Shown: piece after piece, positions 24,234-36,636 of the stretch | Layout of the letters: each line of letters begins with the position of its first letter | Numbering within the stretch: the first letter of the stretch is position 1 | NCBI RefSeq assembly: GCF_010450875.1 | Contig: NZ_CP048422.1 | Location: 2,077,001-2,141,000, forward strand | DNA: 64,000 nt | Direction of reading: 5' to 3' | Origin: Sphingomonas insulae | GTDB taxonomy: Bacteria; Pseudomonadota; Alphaproteobacteria; Sphingomonadales; Sphingomonadaceae | The notes under the pieces: model-generated | Databases searched by the model: none | Seen by the model: only the letters and a program-made list of their open reading frames with translations | What the model was told of the DNA's origin: nothing | Translations under genes and position numbers: made by a program

Positions 24234-25730
24234 ATGTTCGACAGTCTGAGCGACCGGCTTGGTGGCGTATTCGACCGCCTTCGTGGCCGTGGCGCGCTGA
24301 CCGAAGCCGATGTGCGGACGGCGATGCGCGAAGTGCGCGTCGCGTTGCTCGAGGCCGACGTCGCGCTGCCGGTGGCGCGCAGCTTCGTCGACAAGGTCAC
24401 CGAACAGGCGGTCGGCCAGAACGTCCTGCGCTCGGTCACGCCGGGACAGCAGGTCGTCAAGATCGTCAACGATGCGCTGGTCGAGATGCTCGGCGCCGAC
24501 GAATCCGAGCTGGAACTGGCGGTCACCCCGCCCGCCGTCGTCATGGTGGTCGGCCTGCAGGGTTCGGGCAAGACGACCACGACGGCAAAGATCGCCAAGC
24601 GCCTGGTTTCCCGCGAGCGCAAGAAGGTGCTGATGGCGTCGCTCGACGTCAATCGTCCGAACGCGCAGGAACAGCTTGCCACGCTCGGCACGCAGATCGA
24701 GGTGGCGACGCTGCCGATCGTCGCGGGCCAGCAGCCGGTCGACATCGCCCGCCGCGCGCTGCAAGCCGCAAAGCTGCAGGGCTATGATGTCCTGATGCTC
24801 GATACCGCGGGTCGCCTCCACGTCGATCAGGCATTGATGGACGAGATGAAGGCGGTCGCGGAAATCGCGACACCGCAGGAGATCCTGCTCGTCGTCGACG
24901 CCCTGACCGGGCAGGACGCGGTCAACGTCGCACAGAATTTCTCCGATCAGGTCCCGCTGACCGGCGTGGTGTTGACCCGCATGGACGGCGACGCCCGTGG
25001 TGGTGCGGCGCTGTCGATGCGCGCGGTGACCGGCAAGCCGATCAAGTTTGCCGGCGTGGGCGAAAAGCTCGACGCGCTGGAAGCCTTCCATCCCAGCCGG
25101 GTCGCCGGCCGTATCCTTGGCATGGGCGATGTCGTCAGCCTGGTCGAGCGGGCTGCTGAATCGATCCAAGCGGAAGACGCCGAGCGGATGACGGCGCGGC
25201 TCGCCAAGGGCCAGTTCGATATGAACGACCTGCGCGGCCAGCTGGCGCAGATGCGCCGCATGGGCGGACTCGGCGCGCTCGCCGGCATGATGCCGGGCAT
25301 GAAGAAGGCGCAGGGTGCGCTCGCTACCGCTGGCGGCGACAAGATGCTCATCCACATGGACGCGATGATCGGTTCGATGACCGTGAAGGAGCGCGCCAAG
25401 CCCGAACTCATCAACGCCAAGCGCAAGATCCGTATCGCCAAGGGCTCCGGCACCACGGTGCAGGAGATCAACAAGCTCCTGAAGATGCATCAGGAAATGT
25501 CCACCGCCATGAAGAAGATCAAGAAGATGGGCGGGCTGAAAGGCATGATGGCGATGCTGGGCAAGGGCGGCATGGGCGGTCTCGGCAATGCGCTCGGCGG
25601 CGCCGGGCTCGGCGAGATGATGGACAAGGCCGGTGGCGGCCTTCCCAAGGGCCTGCCCGGCCTTGGCGGTGGCCAGGATGGCATGCCCAAGCTGCCGCCC
25701 GGCTTCGAAAATCTTATCAAGAAAAAGTAA
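24234..25730 (+). CDS. ffh: signal recognition particle protein Ffh
   Basis: 498 residues: N domain, SRP GTPase G domain (GLQGSGKTTTTAKIAK, DVNRPNAQEQL, DTAGRLHVD, TRMDGDARGG) and a Met-rich M domain (MRRMGGLGALAGMMPGMKK and on). A long Gly/Met-rich tail ends in PPGFENLIKKK. It binds signal sequences and 4.5S RNA and targets ribosomes to FtsY. The ATG at 24234 gives MFDSLSDRLGG, the canonical start. The rpsP gene follows after 38 bases. Confidence 0.95.
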   Translation: MFDSLSDRLGGVFDRLRGRGALTEADVRTAMREVRVALLEADVALPVARSFVDKVTEQAVGQNVLRSVTPGQQVVKIVNDALVEMLGADESELELAVTPPAVVMVVGLQGSGKTTTTAKIAKRLVSRERKKVLMASLDVNRPNAQEQLATLGTQIEVATLPIVAGQQPVDIARRALQAAKLQGYDVLMLDTAGRLHVDQALMDEMKAVAEIATPQEILLVVDALTGQDAVNVAQNFSDQVPLTGVVLTRMDGDARGGAALSMRAVTGKPIKFAGVGEKLDALEAFHPSRVAGRILGMGDVVSLVERAAESIQAEDAERMTARLAKGQFDMNDLRGQLAQMRRMGGLGALAGMMPGMKKAQGALATAGGDKMLIHMDAMIGSMTVKERAKPELINAKRKIRIAKGSGTTVQEINKLLKMHQEMSTAMKKIKKMGGLKGMMAMLGKGGMGGLGNALGGAGLGEMMDKAGGGLPKGLPGLGGGQDGMPKLPPGFENLIKKK

Positions 25731-25768
25731 TAATCCACTTCAACTGACTTAGAACGAAGGAATATCAC

Positions 25769-26200
25769 ATGGCTCTCAGCATTCGCCTGTCGCGTGGCGG
25801 CTCCAAGAAGCGTCCGTATTACCGGATCGTCGTCGCCGATGCGCGCAGCCCGCGCGACGGCAAATTCATCGAGAAGATCGGCAACTACAATCCCTTGCTC
25901 GCCAAGGATTCGGAAAGCCGCGTCGTGCTCGACGCCGAGCGTGCGAAATACTGGCTGTCGAACGGCGCGCAGCCGACCGATCGTGTCGCCCGCTTCCTCG
26001 ACGTCGCCGGCATTCGCGAGCGCGCGGCCCGCAGCAACCCGAACAAGGGCAAGCCGGGCGAGAAGGCGACCGAGCGCGCCGAAGAGCGTGCCGAGAAGCT
26101 GAAGGCGCAGGAAGAGGCCGCCGCAGCCGCCGCCGCCGCTCCGGCTGCCGCTGAGGAGGCTCCGGCCGACGAAGCGACCGCCGAGACCACCGAGGCGTAA
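25769..26200 (+). CDS. rpsP: 30S ribosomal protein S16
   Basis: 143 residues. The first 80 are canonical S16 ([35 protein letters not shown]). The rest is an Ala/Glu-rich extension ([19 protein letters not shown]), as is common in sphingomonads. It opens the conserved rpsP-rimM-trmD-rplS order. Confidence 0.97.
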   Translation: MALSIRLSRGGSKKRPYYRIVVADARSPRDGKFIEKIGNYNPLLAKDSESRVVLDAERAKYWLSNGAQPTDRVARFLDVAGIRERAARSNPNKGKPGEKATERAEERAEKLKAQEEAAAAAAAAPAAAEEAPADEATAETTEA

Positions 26201-26256
26201 GCATCGGAACCGGCCATGGTGCGTTGATCCCTTCCAGACGAAGGAGTTGACGCACC

Positions 26257-26409
26257 ATGGTCACCGAACCCGATCCCCGTACCGCGCCCGACGAGGACGG
26301 TACGATCGACGACGCCACCAATCAGGGCGTCTCCAATACCGAACCCGCGGAAGGTGACGACGATGCCCCCACAGGAGGCGACGGATCGCCCGAACACGCC
26401 GGCCGCTAG
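26257..26409 (+). CDS. small acidic hypothetical protein overlapping rimM
   Basis: A 50-codon frame from ATG 26257 to TAG 26409, preceded by AAGGAG ten bases upstream. The product is very acidic and Gly/Pro-rich (MVTEPDPRTAPDEDGTIDDA...), probably disordered. It overlaps the first 47 bases of rimM in another frame, so translation of the two may be linked. I know no family; it may be a leader peptide. Confidence 0.4.
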   Translation: MVTEPDPRTAPDEDGTIDDATNQGVSNTEPAEGDDDAPTGGDGSPEHAGR

Positions 26410-26890
26410 GGCAGCCGCAGGCGAACCCGCCGTCACGCTGGCCGTGGTGATCGGCGCTCACGGCATCAACGGCCAAGTGCGCCTGAAGGTCTTCGCCGAC
26501 GACTTCGGTAGTTACAGGAGCTTCAACCACGGCACGCTGACGCTGAAGGCGTCGCAGCCCGGCAACAACGGCACGATCGCCCGTTTTGCCGAGATCGCTG
26601 ATCGCAATGCGGCAGAAGCGTTGCGCGGCACCGAATTGACGGTCCCTCGCTCCGCCTTGCCGCCGTTGGGCGCGGGGGAATATTATCACGCCGACCTGCT
26701 GGGCCTGCCCGTCGTGGCCGACACCGGGGCGGCGATCGGTCATGTCGTGCTGATCGAGAATTTCGGCGCCGGTGATGTCATCGAGATCGAACGTCCCGAC
26801 GGTAAGCGGTTCATGGTCCCCATGAACGCCGATGCGGTGCCCGAATGGAATGTCGACCGTCTGGTGGTAAGCGCCAGCTTCATCGAATGA
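26363..26890 (+). CDS. rimM: 16S rRNA processing protein RimM
   Basis: 175 residues: the RimM N-terminal domain (VTLAVVIGAHGINGQVRLKVFADDF) and C-terminal PRC barrel (EYYHADLLGLPVV, GHVVLIENFGAGDVIEIERPDG). It assists maturation of the 30S head. The ATG at 26363 follows GGAAGG; a GTG three codons earlier is possible. A long Ala/Pro-rich lead precedes the domain. Its usual neighbour trmD lies 1.3 kb on, beyond an antisense gene. Confidence 0.93.
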   Translation: MPPQEATDRPNTPAARAAAGEPAVTLAVVIGAHGINGQVRLKVFADDFGSYRSFNHGTLTLKASQPGNNGTIARFAEIADRNAAEALRGTELTVPRSALPPLGAGEYYHADLLGLPVVADTGAAIGHVVLIENFGAGDVIEIERPDGKRFMVPMNADAVPEWNVDRLVVSASFIE

Positions 26891-27097
26891 TACCGGTGGT
26901 TGGATCGGCCGCTGCGTAAACCGCTCAGCGGATACGAAAAAGGAGCCGCTCTGTCCTATTGGTCAAGCGATACGTAAAGCACCGTCGCGAATCGGACCCC
27001 TGCCTACCATCACCTTATTCGAAACGGTGGGACTGAATCGTTTCTCCACGGGTGCCCATGTTGTTCATGTTGTTCATGTTCACCTGATGACCCGCTC

Positions 27098-28003
27098 TCA
27101 CCGCCTGATCGGCTGACGCTCGCTCAACAGGTTCCGGATCGTCGTTGCGGCGACTCCCGCTTCGCCCATCGCATGGCTGATCTGGTCGAGCCCCTTGACC
27201 ACGTCTCCCGCCGCGAACAGCCCCGGCACGCTGGTGCGCTGGTGGTCGTCTACCTCCAGGCACCCCTCGTCGTTTGCCCGCGCTCCCGCCGCGATCGCCA
27301 GATGCGACCGTATCCGCGACCCGAGTGCCGGATAGACGCTGTCGAACCACATCCGCCCCCGCGCCGTATCCAGCGCCAACTGCTCGCCCTCGATCGCCCA
27401 GCCGCCGCACGGCCCCTGCACCCGCACGATCCCCGCCTCGTCGAGCTTGCCGGCACAGGCGTCATTCAGCAGATGCTCCGCCTCGGGTGAGATCAGAGTA
27501 ACGTCCCTGGTATAGCCACGCAGAAACAGCGCCTCGCGTGTCCCATGATCGCCGGTGCCGATCACCGCGACCCGCTTGTCCGTCACCTCATAGCCATCGC
27601 AGATCGGGCAATAGCGGATCAGGCCACGCTCCAGTGCGGGGTCGTGTACGTCCGGCAGGATATGCGGCCGATGATTGACCACGCCCGTAGCCAGCAGCAC
27701 CGTACGCGCCTCGAACGCGCCGCTGTCGGTCGTGATGCGGAACGTATCCCCTTCCGGCACGATCGCCGTGACCTTCGTCTGCTCGCGATGGGCGCCGTAT
27801 TTGGCCGCCTGCTTCCCCATCAATGCCAGAAGGTCCGTTCCCCTGATCCCTTCGGGGTAACCGGCGTGGTTGCGCGTACACGGGATCATGGCGGCGCGGC
27901 TCGATCCGCTGTCGAACAGCCGGATGGAAAGATGAAACCGCGCCAGATAAATCGCCGCCGTCAGCCCCGCCGGACCCGCGCCGACGATGATGCAATCGTC
28001 CAT
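27098..28003 (-). CDS. thioredoxin reductase-like FAD-dependent oxidoreductase
   Basis: A 301-residue class II pyridine nucleotide-disulfide oxidoreductase. It has FAD motif [16 protein letters not shown], the redox pair CPIC in [10 protein letters not shown] (about 132-135), the NADPH-binding [10 protein letters not shown] and the C-terminal FAD motif [11 protein letters not shown]. The CPIC spacing suits thioredoxin reductases (usually CATC), but housekeeping TrxB differs, so the substrate may be another thiol protein. It is encoded antisense between rimM and trmD, divergent from trmD. Confidence 0.85.
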   Translation of the reverse strand: MDDCIIVGAGPAGLTAAIYLARFHLSIRLFDSGSSRAAMIPCTRNHAGYPEGIRGTDLLALMGKQAAKYGAHREQTKVTAIVPEGDTFRITTDSGAFEARTVLLATGVVNHRPHILPDVHDPALERGLIRYCPICDGYEVTDKRVAVIGTGDHGTREALFLRGYTRDVTLISPEAEHLLNDACAGKLDEAGIVRVQGPCGGWAIEGEQLALDTARGRMWFDSVYPALGSRIRSHLAIAAGARANDEGCLEVDDHQRTSVPGLFAAGDVVKGLDQISHAMGEAGVAATTIRNLLSERQPIRR

Positions 28004-28170
28004 CAGACTTTACGCCCCTTCACGCAGCAATGCATTCCATCCTCACAGCGGCATGCCGTGGCTTAACGACCATCGCGGCAACGTGTTCAACTCAGGCAAT
28101 TCCGTCGCTCGTGACGAACCCACATTCTGGCACTATCGACACCGGTCGGATTGCCTATCGAGAATTGCCC

Positions 28171-28905
28171 ATGTCCTTTGCCGCGACCCTCCTTACGCTC
28201 TACCCGGAGATGTTTCCTGGTCCGCTTGGCGTGTCGCTGGCGGGAAGGGCGTTGCGCGAGGGTGGATGGTCTTGCGACCCCGTCCAGATACGCGATTTCG
28301 CGCTGGATAAGCACCGGTCGGTCGACGACACGCCCGCGGGCGGCGGCGCCGGTATGGTCTTGCGCGCCGACGTGCTGTCAGCGGCGATCGACAGCGTTGC
28401 CGACGGTCGCCCCGTTGTCGCCATGACCCCGCGCGGCAGGCCGCTTTCCCAGGCGCGCGTCCGCGAGATCGCTGCCGGCCCCGGCGTAATCATCCTGTGC
28501 GGCCGGTTCGAGGGGTTCGACGAACGTATCTTCGAAGGGCGCGCTATCGAAGAGATATCGATCGGCGACTATATCCTGTCCGGCGGCGAGATGGCGGCAC
28601 TGGTCCTCCTCGACGCTTGCATTCGGCTGCTCCCCGGCGTAATGGGCGCGGCTTCAAGCGGTGTGGACGAGAGCTTCGAAACGGGGCTGCTCGAATATCC
28701 GCAATATACCCGACCATTTGAATGGGAAGGGCGCACGATCCCCGAAGTGCTGCGATCGGGGGATCATGCGAGGATCGCGGCCTGGCGAAAGCAACAGGCC
28801 GAGACCGATACACGGCTACGGAGGCCGGACCTGTGGGAGCGCCATGAGGGCGCTCGGGTCCAACCTCCCTCTGGCGCGCGGCGAACGAAGGACTCGAAGT
28901 CATGA
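28171..28905 (+). CDS. trmD: tRNA (guanine-N1)-methyltransferase TrmD
   Basis: 244 residues of the SPOUT family that make m1G37 in tRNA. The N-terminus [18 protein letters not shown], the knot region [13 protein letters not shown] and [17 protein letters not shown], and [16 protein letters not shown] are all typical. The ATG at 28171 is chosen; upstream open frame has no similarity. The stop overlaps the rplS start. Confidence 0.95.
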   Translation: MSFAATLLTLYPEMFPGPLGVSLAGRALREGGWSCDPVQIRDFALDKHRSVDDTPAGGGAGMVLRADVLSAAIDSVADGRPVVAMTPRGRPLSQARVREIAAGPGVIILCGRFEGFDERIFEGRAIEEISIGDYILSGGEMAALVLLDACIRLLPGVMGAASSGVDESFETGLLEYPQYTRPFEWEGRTIPEVLRSGDHARIAAWRKQQAETDTRLRRPDLWERHEGARVQPPSGARRTKDSKS

Positions 28906-29294
28906 ACATCATCCAGCAGCTCGAAGCCGAGCAGATCGAAAAGCTGACCGCCAAGCGCGCGATCCCCGAATTCCGTCCCGGCGACACGCTGAAGGTCGGC
29001 GTGAAGGTCGTCGAAGGCGAGCGTACCCGCGTCCAGAACTACGAAGGCGTATGCATCGCGCGTTCGAACAAGGGCATGGGTTCGTCGTTCACCGTGCGCA
29101 AGATCAGCTTCGGTGAGGGCGTCGAGCGCGTCTTCCCGCTCTATTCGCCGAACATCGATTCGATCGAGGTCGTGCGCAAGGGTGCCGTCCGTCGCGCCAA
29201 GCTGTATTATCTGCGCGGCCGCACCGGTAAGTCGGCGCGTATCGCCGAGCGCCGCGACACGCGTCCGGCCAAGGGTACCGTTGCCGCGGAGTAA
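28902..29294 (+). CDS. rplS: 50S ribosomal protein L19
   Basis: A 130-residue L19 with [27 protein letters not shown] and [25 protein letters not shown]. It sits at the 30S-50S interface. The ATG overlaps the trmD stop (ATGA), so the two are coupled. A strong terminator follows. Confidence 0.97.
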   Translation: MNIIQQLEAEQIEKLTAKRAIPEFRPGDTLKVGVKVVEGERTRVQNYEGVCIARSNKGMGSSFTVRKISFGEGVERVFPLYSPNIDSIEVVRKGAVRRAKLYYLRGRTGKSARIAERRDTRPAKGTVAAE

Positions 29295-29317
29295 TCCGAC
29301 CGGATCTGAATATGAGG

Positions 29318-29351
29318 AAGGGCGTGGAGGCTGACCTCCGCGCCCTTTTTT
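29318..29351 (+). terminator. Rho-independent terminator of rplS
   Basis: AAGGGCGTGGAGG pairs with CCTCCGCGCCCTT around a CTGA loop, followed directly by a run of T. This is the clearest intrinsic terminator in the window. Confidence 0.9.
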
Positions 29352-29447
29352 CGTGGACTGTCGGACCCCCTCCAGCTCCGATTCCCACCGGTGCCGATGG
29401 CGGCCGCAGCGACAAACTGCTTACCGTGCTGCCGCTCGGTCCTGATG

Positions 29448-29672
29448 TTAGGAGGAAGGTCCGGGATCGGTAAAGGGCGCCGATACCTTTGCAGGCGATC
29501 GTGGCGTCGTGGCCGGAATCTTAAGACGCAAAGCAAAATGCAGGATGTCGGCATCAGGGTGCCGAACATCTAATAGAGCCGCTTGGATCGACATCGCAAG
29601 CGCGCGCCCATCGAGGTTCAAGGCGACTGCGGGGATGCACTCTGTATCTCGTGGGGTTTTGTTCGGCGTCAT
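29448..29672 (-). CDS. possible small hypothetical gene in the 29352-29871 gap
   Basis: The 520 bases between the rplS terminator and the next gene are less GC-rich than the neighbours and hold no recognised gene. The best candidate is this 74-codon minus-strand frame. It includes a helical stretch (ALNLDGRALAMSIQAALLDV) and a Pro/Ser-rich tail. No ribosome site or family is evident. It could be a relic of an acquired gene or chance. Confidence 0.22.
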   Translation of the reverse strand: MTPNKTPRDTECIPAVALNLDGRALAMSIQAALLDVRHPDADILHFALRLKIPATTPRSPAKVSAPFTDPGPSS

Positions 29673-29871
29673 GCAGATCGGTGGAGATAGTCTCCATCAA
29701 TCGGCGTCGGCGGCATGCCGTGCGTTCGATCCGATGCTGGTCGATCGATGTCATCGGGCGGGAGTTCCGGTGGTGCCGCCGCAGGTTTGCGAATCGGGCG
29801 AGATTGCAGGATCGTTGCAGAGGCGCGGGCGATGTGCTGTCATCCTGACTGAGCAAAGGATTGATACCGCA

Positions 29872-30561
29872 GTGTTGAATCTCAGGCTGGCGACGATGAT
29901 GGTTGCGATCACGGTTGGCGTGGCCGCTGTTCCGGCAGCGGCGGAAAGCGCCCGCGATGTCCTGACCCAGGCGTCATTCGGTGCACGGAGCAAGCAGGCG
30001 GCGTTGCAGAGCATCGGTGAGGCGGAGCGGCTGTCCGCGGCGGTGCTGTCGCGGGCACCGGACGATCGCGAAGCGTTGTTGATGCAGGCGACGGCGCGCA
30101 GCTATCGCGCCAAGATGAATGGCAGCCGGGCCGATGCCATCGCGGCGCGGAAGATGTTCGAGGCGCTGGCCGCCCGCACGCCGCGCGATCCGGAGCCGCA
30201 GCTGGGCCTTGGTGCATGGCATATGGGCGCGGTGTTCAAGCTGGGCGGGATGATCGGCCGGGCGGCGCTGGGCGCGCAGAAGAGCGCCGGGCTCGCCGCG
30301 CTGGATCGCGCCGTGGCGACCGGTGGCGACCGGGCGATCTATCCCGGCGTATCGGCGCTGCTGCGGCTGGAGCAGGACGCCAGCGATCCGAAGGGCAGGG
30401 CGCTGGCCGAACAGGCCGCCCGCGCCGCGACGCCGACGCTGTTCGACCGGTCGATGCGCAAGGCGGCGGCGATGGTGCTGGGATCGATCCAGGCGGGCAA
30501 CGCCGCGGCGACGCGGACGCTGGCGGCCCGGCTGCTGCCGTTCGGGCAGATCCCCGACTAG
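29872..30561 (+). CDS. exported TPR-like hypothetical protein
   Basis: 229 residues from GTG 29872. A signal peptide (LNLRLATMMVAITVGVAAVPAAAES) is followed by an Ala/Leu/Arg-rich helical protein. Its paired-helix pattern (SIGEAERLSAAVLSRAPDDREALLMQATA) is typical of tetratricopeptide repeats. It is probably periplasmic. An ATG eight codons later is an alternative start. No specific role can be assigned; it stands alone, convergent with rpoD. Confidence 0.65.
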   Translation: MLNLRLATMMVAITVGVAAVPAAAESARDVLTQASFGARSKQAALQSIGEAERLSAAVLSRAPDDREALLMQATARSYRAKMNGSRADAIAARKMFEALAARTPRDPEPQLGLGAWHMGAVFKLGGMIGRAALGAQKSAGLAALDRAVATGGDRAIYPGVSALLRLEQDASDPKGRALAEQAARAATPTLFDRSMRKAAAMVLGSIQAGNAAATRTLAARLLPFGQIPD

Positions 30562-30605
30562 GCCGCTTGTCGCCCGCTATGTGATTGCTAGAAAACGATA
30601 ATAAG

Positions 30606-30634
30606 AGGGGGCGAGAGCCATGCTCCCGCCCCCT
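30606..30634 (-). terminator. terminator of rpoD
   Basis: On the minus strand AGGGGGCGGGAGC and GCTCTCGCCCCCT form a long GC stem with a three-base loop. It begins six bases after the rpoD stop and is followed by T-rich CTTATTAT. Confidence 0.75.
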
Positions 30635-30639
30635 AGGCC

Positions 30640-32675
<2,036 letters not shown>

Positions 32676-32679
<4 letters not shown>

Positions 32680-34556
32680 TTGCCCTCGGATCCCAACGCT
32701 CGGGCGTCTTCGTTCGACTGCACCAAATTTGCAAGCCGAAGCTCCAACGCCTGTTTCTCTTTCACCAATGCCACTTGCCGTTCGAACGCCTCGTCGGTGA
32801 AGTGCGCCTGCATAGAGGCAGTCGCCTCTCCCAACGCCAGATCGACCTCGGGCCGTGCCACCATGATGGCGATCGCCTCGTCGAGGTCGGCTCGGGCGCG
32901 GTCCGGATCACCGCCGTTCTGCGTAAACGAATAGGGCATCGTATCGGCTCTCAGCAAATCGCTCGCGACTGAATCGAAACCGCTACGTGCCAATATGGTG
33001 CGCAGGCGGACGCTATCAAGCGCCTGATCCTCCAGCGCGACATCGACCACCGCTTCGAACAGGCGACCAAGGGGCCCTCCGACCAGCTTCAGGCTGCCCA
33101 GCACCTCCATATGGCGCGCGATTTCGATCGGGTGGCGGATCAGTCCGGCCAGGATAGCCTTGGCGAGCACGCGGTCGATCCCGGCGGCGTGAAAGGCCTT
33201 CACATCCTCCGTCGGCGGCGCGATCGGCTGTTTCCACTGGCCATCGCTGCCGCGCTTGCCCTGCGGGCGGGGCGCATTGGGGGTGAACACGCGGCGTTTC
33301 GGCGCGAAATGTTCGTAGAAGCGATTCTTGAAATCATTCTCATACTCGCGGCGGACCGAAGCATCGGCGATCGTCGCGGCGAGTTCGGCAAGCCGCTGCT
33401 TCAGGCCGGCGCGCTGTTCGGGCGTATCCAGCGGTCCGGCGGCGACCTCGCTCTGCCACAGCCTGTCGACCAAGGGCTGCGGCTGCTGGAGCAGGGCCTC
33501 CATCGCCTGCGCGCCGCCGGCCTTGACCAGATCGTCCGGGTCCTGCCCCTGCGGCAAGGTGACGAACGACAGGCTGCGGCCGTTGCCGAGCAGCGGCATC
33601 GCGCGCGCCGCCGCACGCAATGCGGCCTTCTGACCGGCATTGTCGCCGTCAAAGCAGAGGATCGGCACGTCGACCATCCGCCACAATCGTTCCAGCTGCG
33701 CCTCGGTCAGCGCGGTGCCGAGCGGGGCGACGGCTTCGTGGATGCCGGCCTGCGCCAGCGCGATGACATCCATATACCCCTCGACCACCAGCACGCGCGC
33801 CGATTTGCGGGCGGCGGGGGCGGCGCGGTCGAGATTGTAGAGCGTGCGGCCCTTGTCGAAGAGCGGCGTGTCGGGGGAATTCAGATATTTCGGCTCGCCC
33901 TCGCCGATGACCCGGCCGCCGAACGCGATCGTCCGGCCGCGCGCATCGCGGATCGGGATCATCAACCGGCCGCGGAAACGGTCGTAGGGGTCCTTCCCCT
34001 CGACCTGGATCAGCAGGCCGCATTCCACCAGCGCAGGGTCGCCGTATTCCCTGAGCGCGGTCTTCAACTTGCCGCGGCTGTCGGGGGAAAAGCCCATGCC
34101 GAAGGTGCGGGCGGTGTCCGCCGAGATGCCGCGCCGTGCCAGCACGGTGCGCGCCTCGCTGCCGGCGATGCCGTTCAGCTGTTCGGTGAACCAGGTCGCA
34201 GCATCCGCCATCGCATCGTGCAGACCCTTTGCGCGTTCGGCCCGGGCGGCGGACGCGCGATCCTGTGCGGGCATTTCCATGCCGGCGGATTGCGCGAGTT
34301 CCTTCACCGCATCGATGAAGGGCAGGCCGCGCTGATCGGTCATCCACTTGATCGCATCGCCATGCGCGGAGCAGCCGAAGCAGTGATAGAACCCCTTGTC
34401 GTCGTTGACGTAGAAACTCGGGGTCTTTTCGTTGTGGAACGGGCAGCAGCCGCGCATTTCGCGGCCGGCCTTTTGCAGCTTGGTCGTCTTGCCGATCAGT
34501 GCCGACAGCGAGGTGCGGGCGCGCAACTCGTCGAGGAACTGGGGGGACAGGCTCAT
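32676..34556 (-). CDS. dnaG: DNA primase DnaG
   Basis: 626 residues. The zinc finger [26 protein letters not shown] is at about 36-64 and the Toprim core has [15 protein letters not shown] and DGDNAG. The C-terminal helical domain binds the replicative helicase. It makes RNA primers at the fork. It is upstream of and coupled to rpoD by a four-base overlap. Confidence 0.96.
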
Positions 34557-34830
34557 GCGGGCGATTCTACCATGAACGATGCCGCACCGCGCGGCAAATC
34601 TGGGGGCGGGGGCGCGCGGAAGTTGCCGAAGTTGACACTACGTCGCGTCCGCAACGCCTTTCCGGCATGCGACCTGCCCGGCCAAGGGAAGAGGCGGGAT
34701 CGACGATGAGAAACAGCCGGGCGGCCCGACATGCACGGTTTGTTCCGTGTAGGACAGCCCTATGTTCCGGCATCGAAGCGGGCGGGGGATCGGTGCAGGG
34801 CCGACCCCCGGCAAGGATTCACGGCGGGGA

Positions 34831-35283
34831 TCAGGACAGCGCCGCCTTCACGAGGCCGCTCGCCTTGCTCATGTCGAGGCTGGCGGCGTGGCGCGCCTTC
34901 AGTTCGGCCATGACGCGGCCCATGTCCTTCATGCCGGTGGCGCCGAGTTCGGCCTTGATCGCGAGAATCGCGGCGGTGGTGTCCGCCTCGCTCATCTGCG
35001 CGGGGAGGAAGCGTTCGATCACCGCGACCTCCGCCTTTTCGGCGTCGGCGAGTTCCTGGCGGCCGCCCGTTTCGTACATGGCGATCGATTCGCGGCGCTG
35101 CTTGACCATCTTCTGCAACACCTCGACCACGATCGCATCGTCGTCGGGGGTCGCCCCGCCGGTGCGCAATTCGATGTCGCGGTTCTTGATCGCGGCCTGG
35201 ATCAGGCTGATCGCGTTGCGCGATTCCTTGTCGCCGGCCTTCATGGCGGTGACCTGGGCGGCCTTGATGTCGTCGCGAATCAT
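34831..35283 (-). CDS. GatB/YqeY domain-containing protein
   Basis: 150 residues from ATG 35283, matching the YqeY family (MIRDDIKAAQVTAMKAGDKE, VEVLQKMVKQRRESIAMYE, GMKDMGRVMAELKAR). The fold is shared with the GatB C-terminal domain, which binds tRNA; the YqeY role is not established. Divergent from carA. The 274 bases to dnaG hold nothing recognisable. Confidence 0.9.
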   Translation of the reverse strand: MIRDDIKAAQVTAMKAGDKESRNAISLIQAAIKNRDIELRTGGATPDDDAIVVEVLQKMVKQRRESIAMYETGGRQELADAEKAEVAVIERFLPAQMSEADTTAAILAIKAELGATGMKDMGRVMAELKARHAASLDMSKASGLVKAALS

Positions 35284-35427
35284 GGGGAAACTCTCGTACC
35301 TGCGGGTGAAGCGGGTCAGCCTAGCGGACGAACGGCTTCCCGTGAACCGGTTGACCTCACGGGGGCAGGGGTCTAGCGGGCGCCACTTAGCGACATAGAC
35401 GAAACCTTGAGGAGTGCCCGCCAAGCC

Positions 35428-36636
35428 ATGGCCGACGCCAAGCCCATTGCCATGCCTGCCCTAAACGCTTCGGCTCAGCCCGACGGCGCGACGGGTGTCC
35501 TGGTCCTCGCCAACGGCGACGTGGCCTGGGGCCGCGGTTTCGGCGCAGAAGGCGCTGCGGTGGGCGAGGTGTGTTTCCACACCGCGATGACCGGGTATCA
35601 GGAGATCATGACCGACCCGTCGTTCGCGGGGCAGATCATCACCTTCACCTTCCCCCACATCGGCAACGTCGGCGCCAACCCCGACGATATCGAGGCGGAT
35701 GCGCCGCATGCGCTGGGCATGATCGTGCGCGAGGACGTGACCGCGCCGTCCAACTTCCGCGCGGTCGAGCGGCTGGACGGGTGGATGCAGCGGCATGCCC
35801 GCATCGGCCTGTCGGGGATCGACACGCGCGCGTTGACGCGGCGCATCCGCAGCGGCGGCGCGCCCAACGGCGTCGTCGCGCATGCGGCGGACGGGGTGTT
35901 CGACCTCGACGCGCTGCTCGCCATGGCGCAGGGCTGGCCGGGGCTGGAGGGCATGGACCTTGCCCGGAGCGTGTCGACCGAGACGCATTACGCCTGGGGC
36001 GAGGGCCGCGAGGGCGGGCCGTGGCGGCTGGGGTTCGGCTATGGCGGCGGCGACGGGGACGGGCGCCCGCATGTCGTCGCGATCGATTATGGCAGCAAGC
36101 ACAACATCTTCCGCAACCTCGTTCATGCGGGCGCGAAGGTGACGGTGCTGCCCGCGGAGGCGACGTTCGAGCAGGTGATGGCGCTGTCGCCCGATGGCAT
36201 CTTCCTGTCCAACGGCCCCGGCGATCCCGCGGCGACGGGGGACTATGCGGTACCGGTGATCCGGCGGTTGCTCGACACCGGCAAGCCGCTGTTCGGCATC
36301 TGCCTCGGCCATCAGTTGCTGGGGCTGGCGGTTGGCGCGACGACGACCAAGATGTTCCAGGGCCATCGCGGCGCCAACCATCCGGTCAAGCGGCTGAGCG
36401 ACGGCGCGGTCGAGATCACCAGCATGAACCACGGCTTTGCGGTGGAGCGGGACAGCCTGCCTGCCAACGTGCGCGAGACGCATGTGTCGCTGTTCGACGG
36501 GTCGAATGCGGGGCTGGAGTTGACGGATCGGCCGGCGTTCAGCGTGCAATATCACCCGGAGGCGAGTCCCGGGCCGCAGGATAGCCTGTATCTGTTCGAG
36601 CGGTTTGTCGGGTCGCTCGATCGGAAGGCATCATGA
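35428..36636 (+). CDS. carA: carbamoyl-phosphate synthase small chain
   Basis: 402 residues: the CPSase small-chain domain (GFGAEGAAVGEVCFHTAMTG), then a class I glutamine amidotransferase. The nucleophile Cys is in FGICLGHQLLGLA and the His-Glu pair in QYHPEASPG. It supplies ammonia to CarB for arginine and pyrimidine synthesis. GAGGAG lies upstream of the ATG at 35428. The stop overlaps a 90-codon gene that separates it from carB. Confidence 0.95.
   Translation: MADAKPIAMPALNASAQPDGATGVLVLANGDVAWGRGFGAEGAAVGEVCFHTAMTGYQEIMTDPSFAGQIITFTFPHIGNVGANPDDIEADAPHALGMIVREDVTAPSNFRAVERLDGWMQRHARIGLSGIDTRALTRRIRSGGAPNGVVAHAADGVFDLDALLAMAQGWPGLEGMDLARSVSTETHYAWGEGREGGPWRLGFGYGGGDGDGRPHVVAIDYGSKHNIFRNLVHAGAKVTVLPAEATFEQVMALSPDGIFLSNGPGDPAATGDYAVPVIRRLLDTGKPLFGICLGHQLLGLAVGATTTKMFQGHRGANHPVKRLSDGAVEITSMNHGFAVERDSLPANVRETHVSLFDGSNAGLELTDRPAFSVQYHPEASPGPQDSLYLFERFVGSLDRKAS

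Noticed and set aside
27015..27083. Short minus-strand frame rich in Met-Asn repeats
   Set aside because: It arises from a tandem 9-base repeat (TTGTTCATG) and has no ribosome site; probably a simple-sequence patch downstream of the flavoprotein gene.
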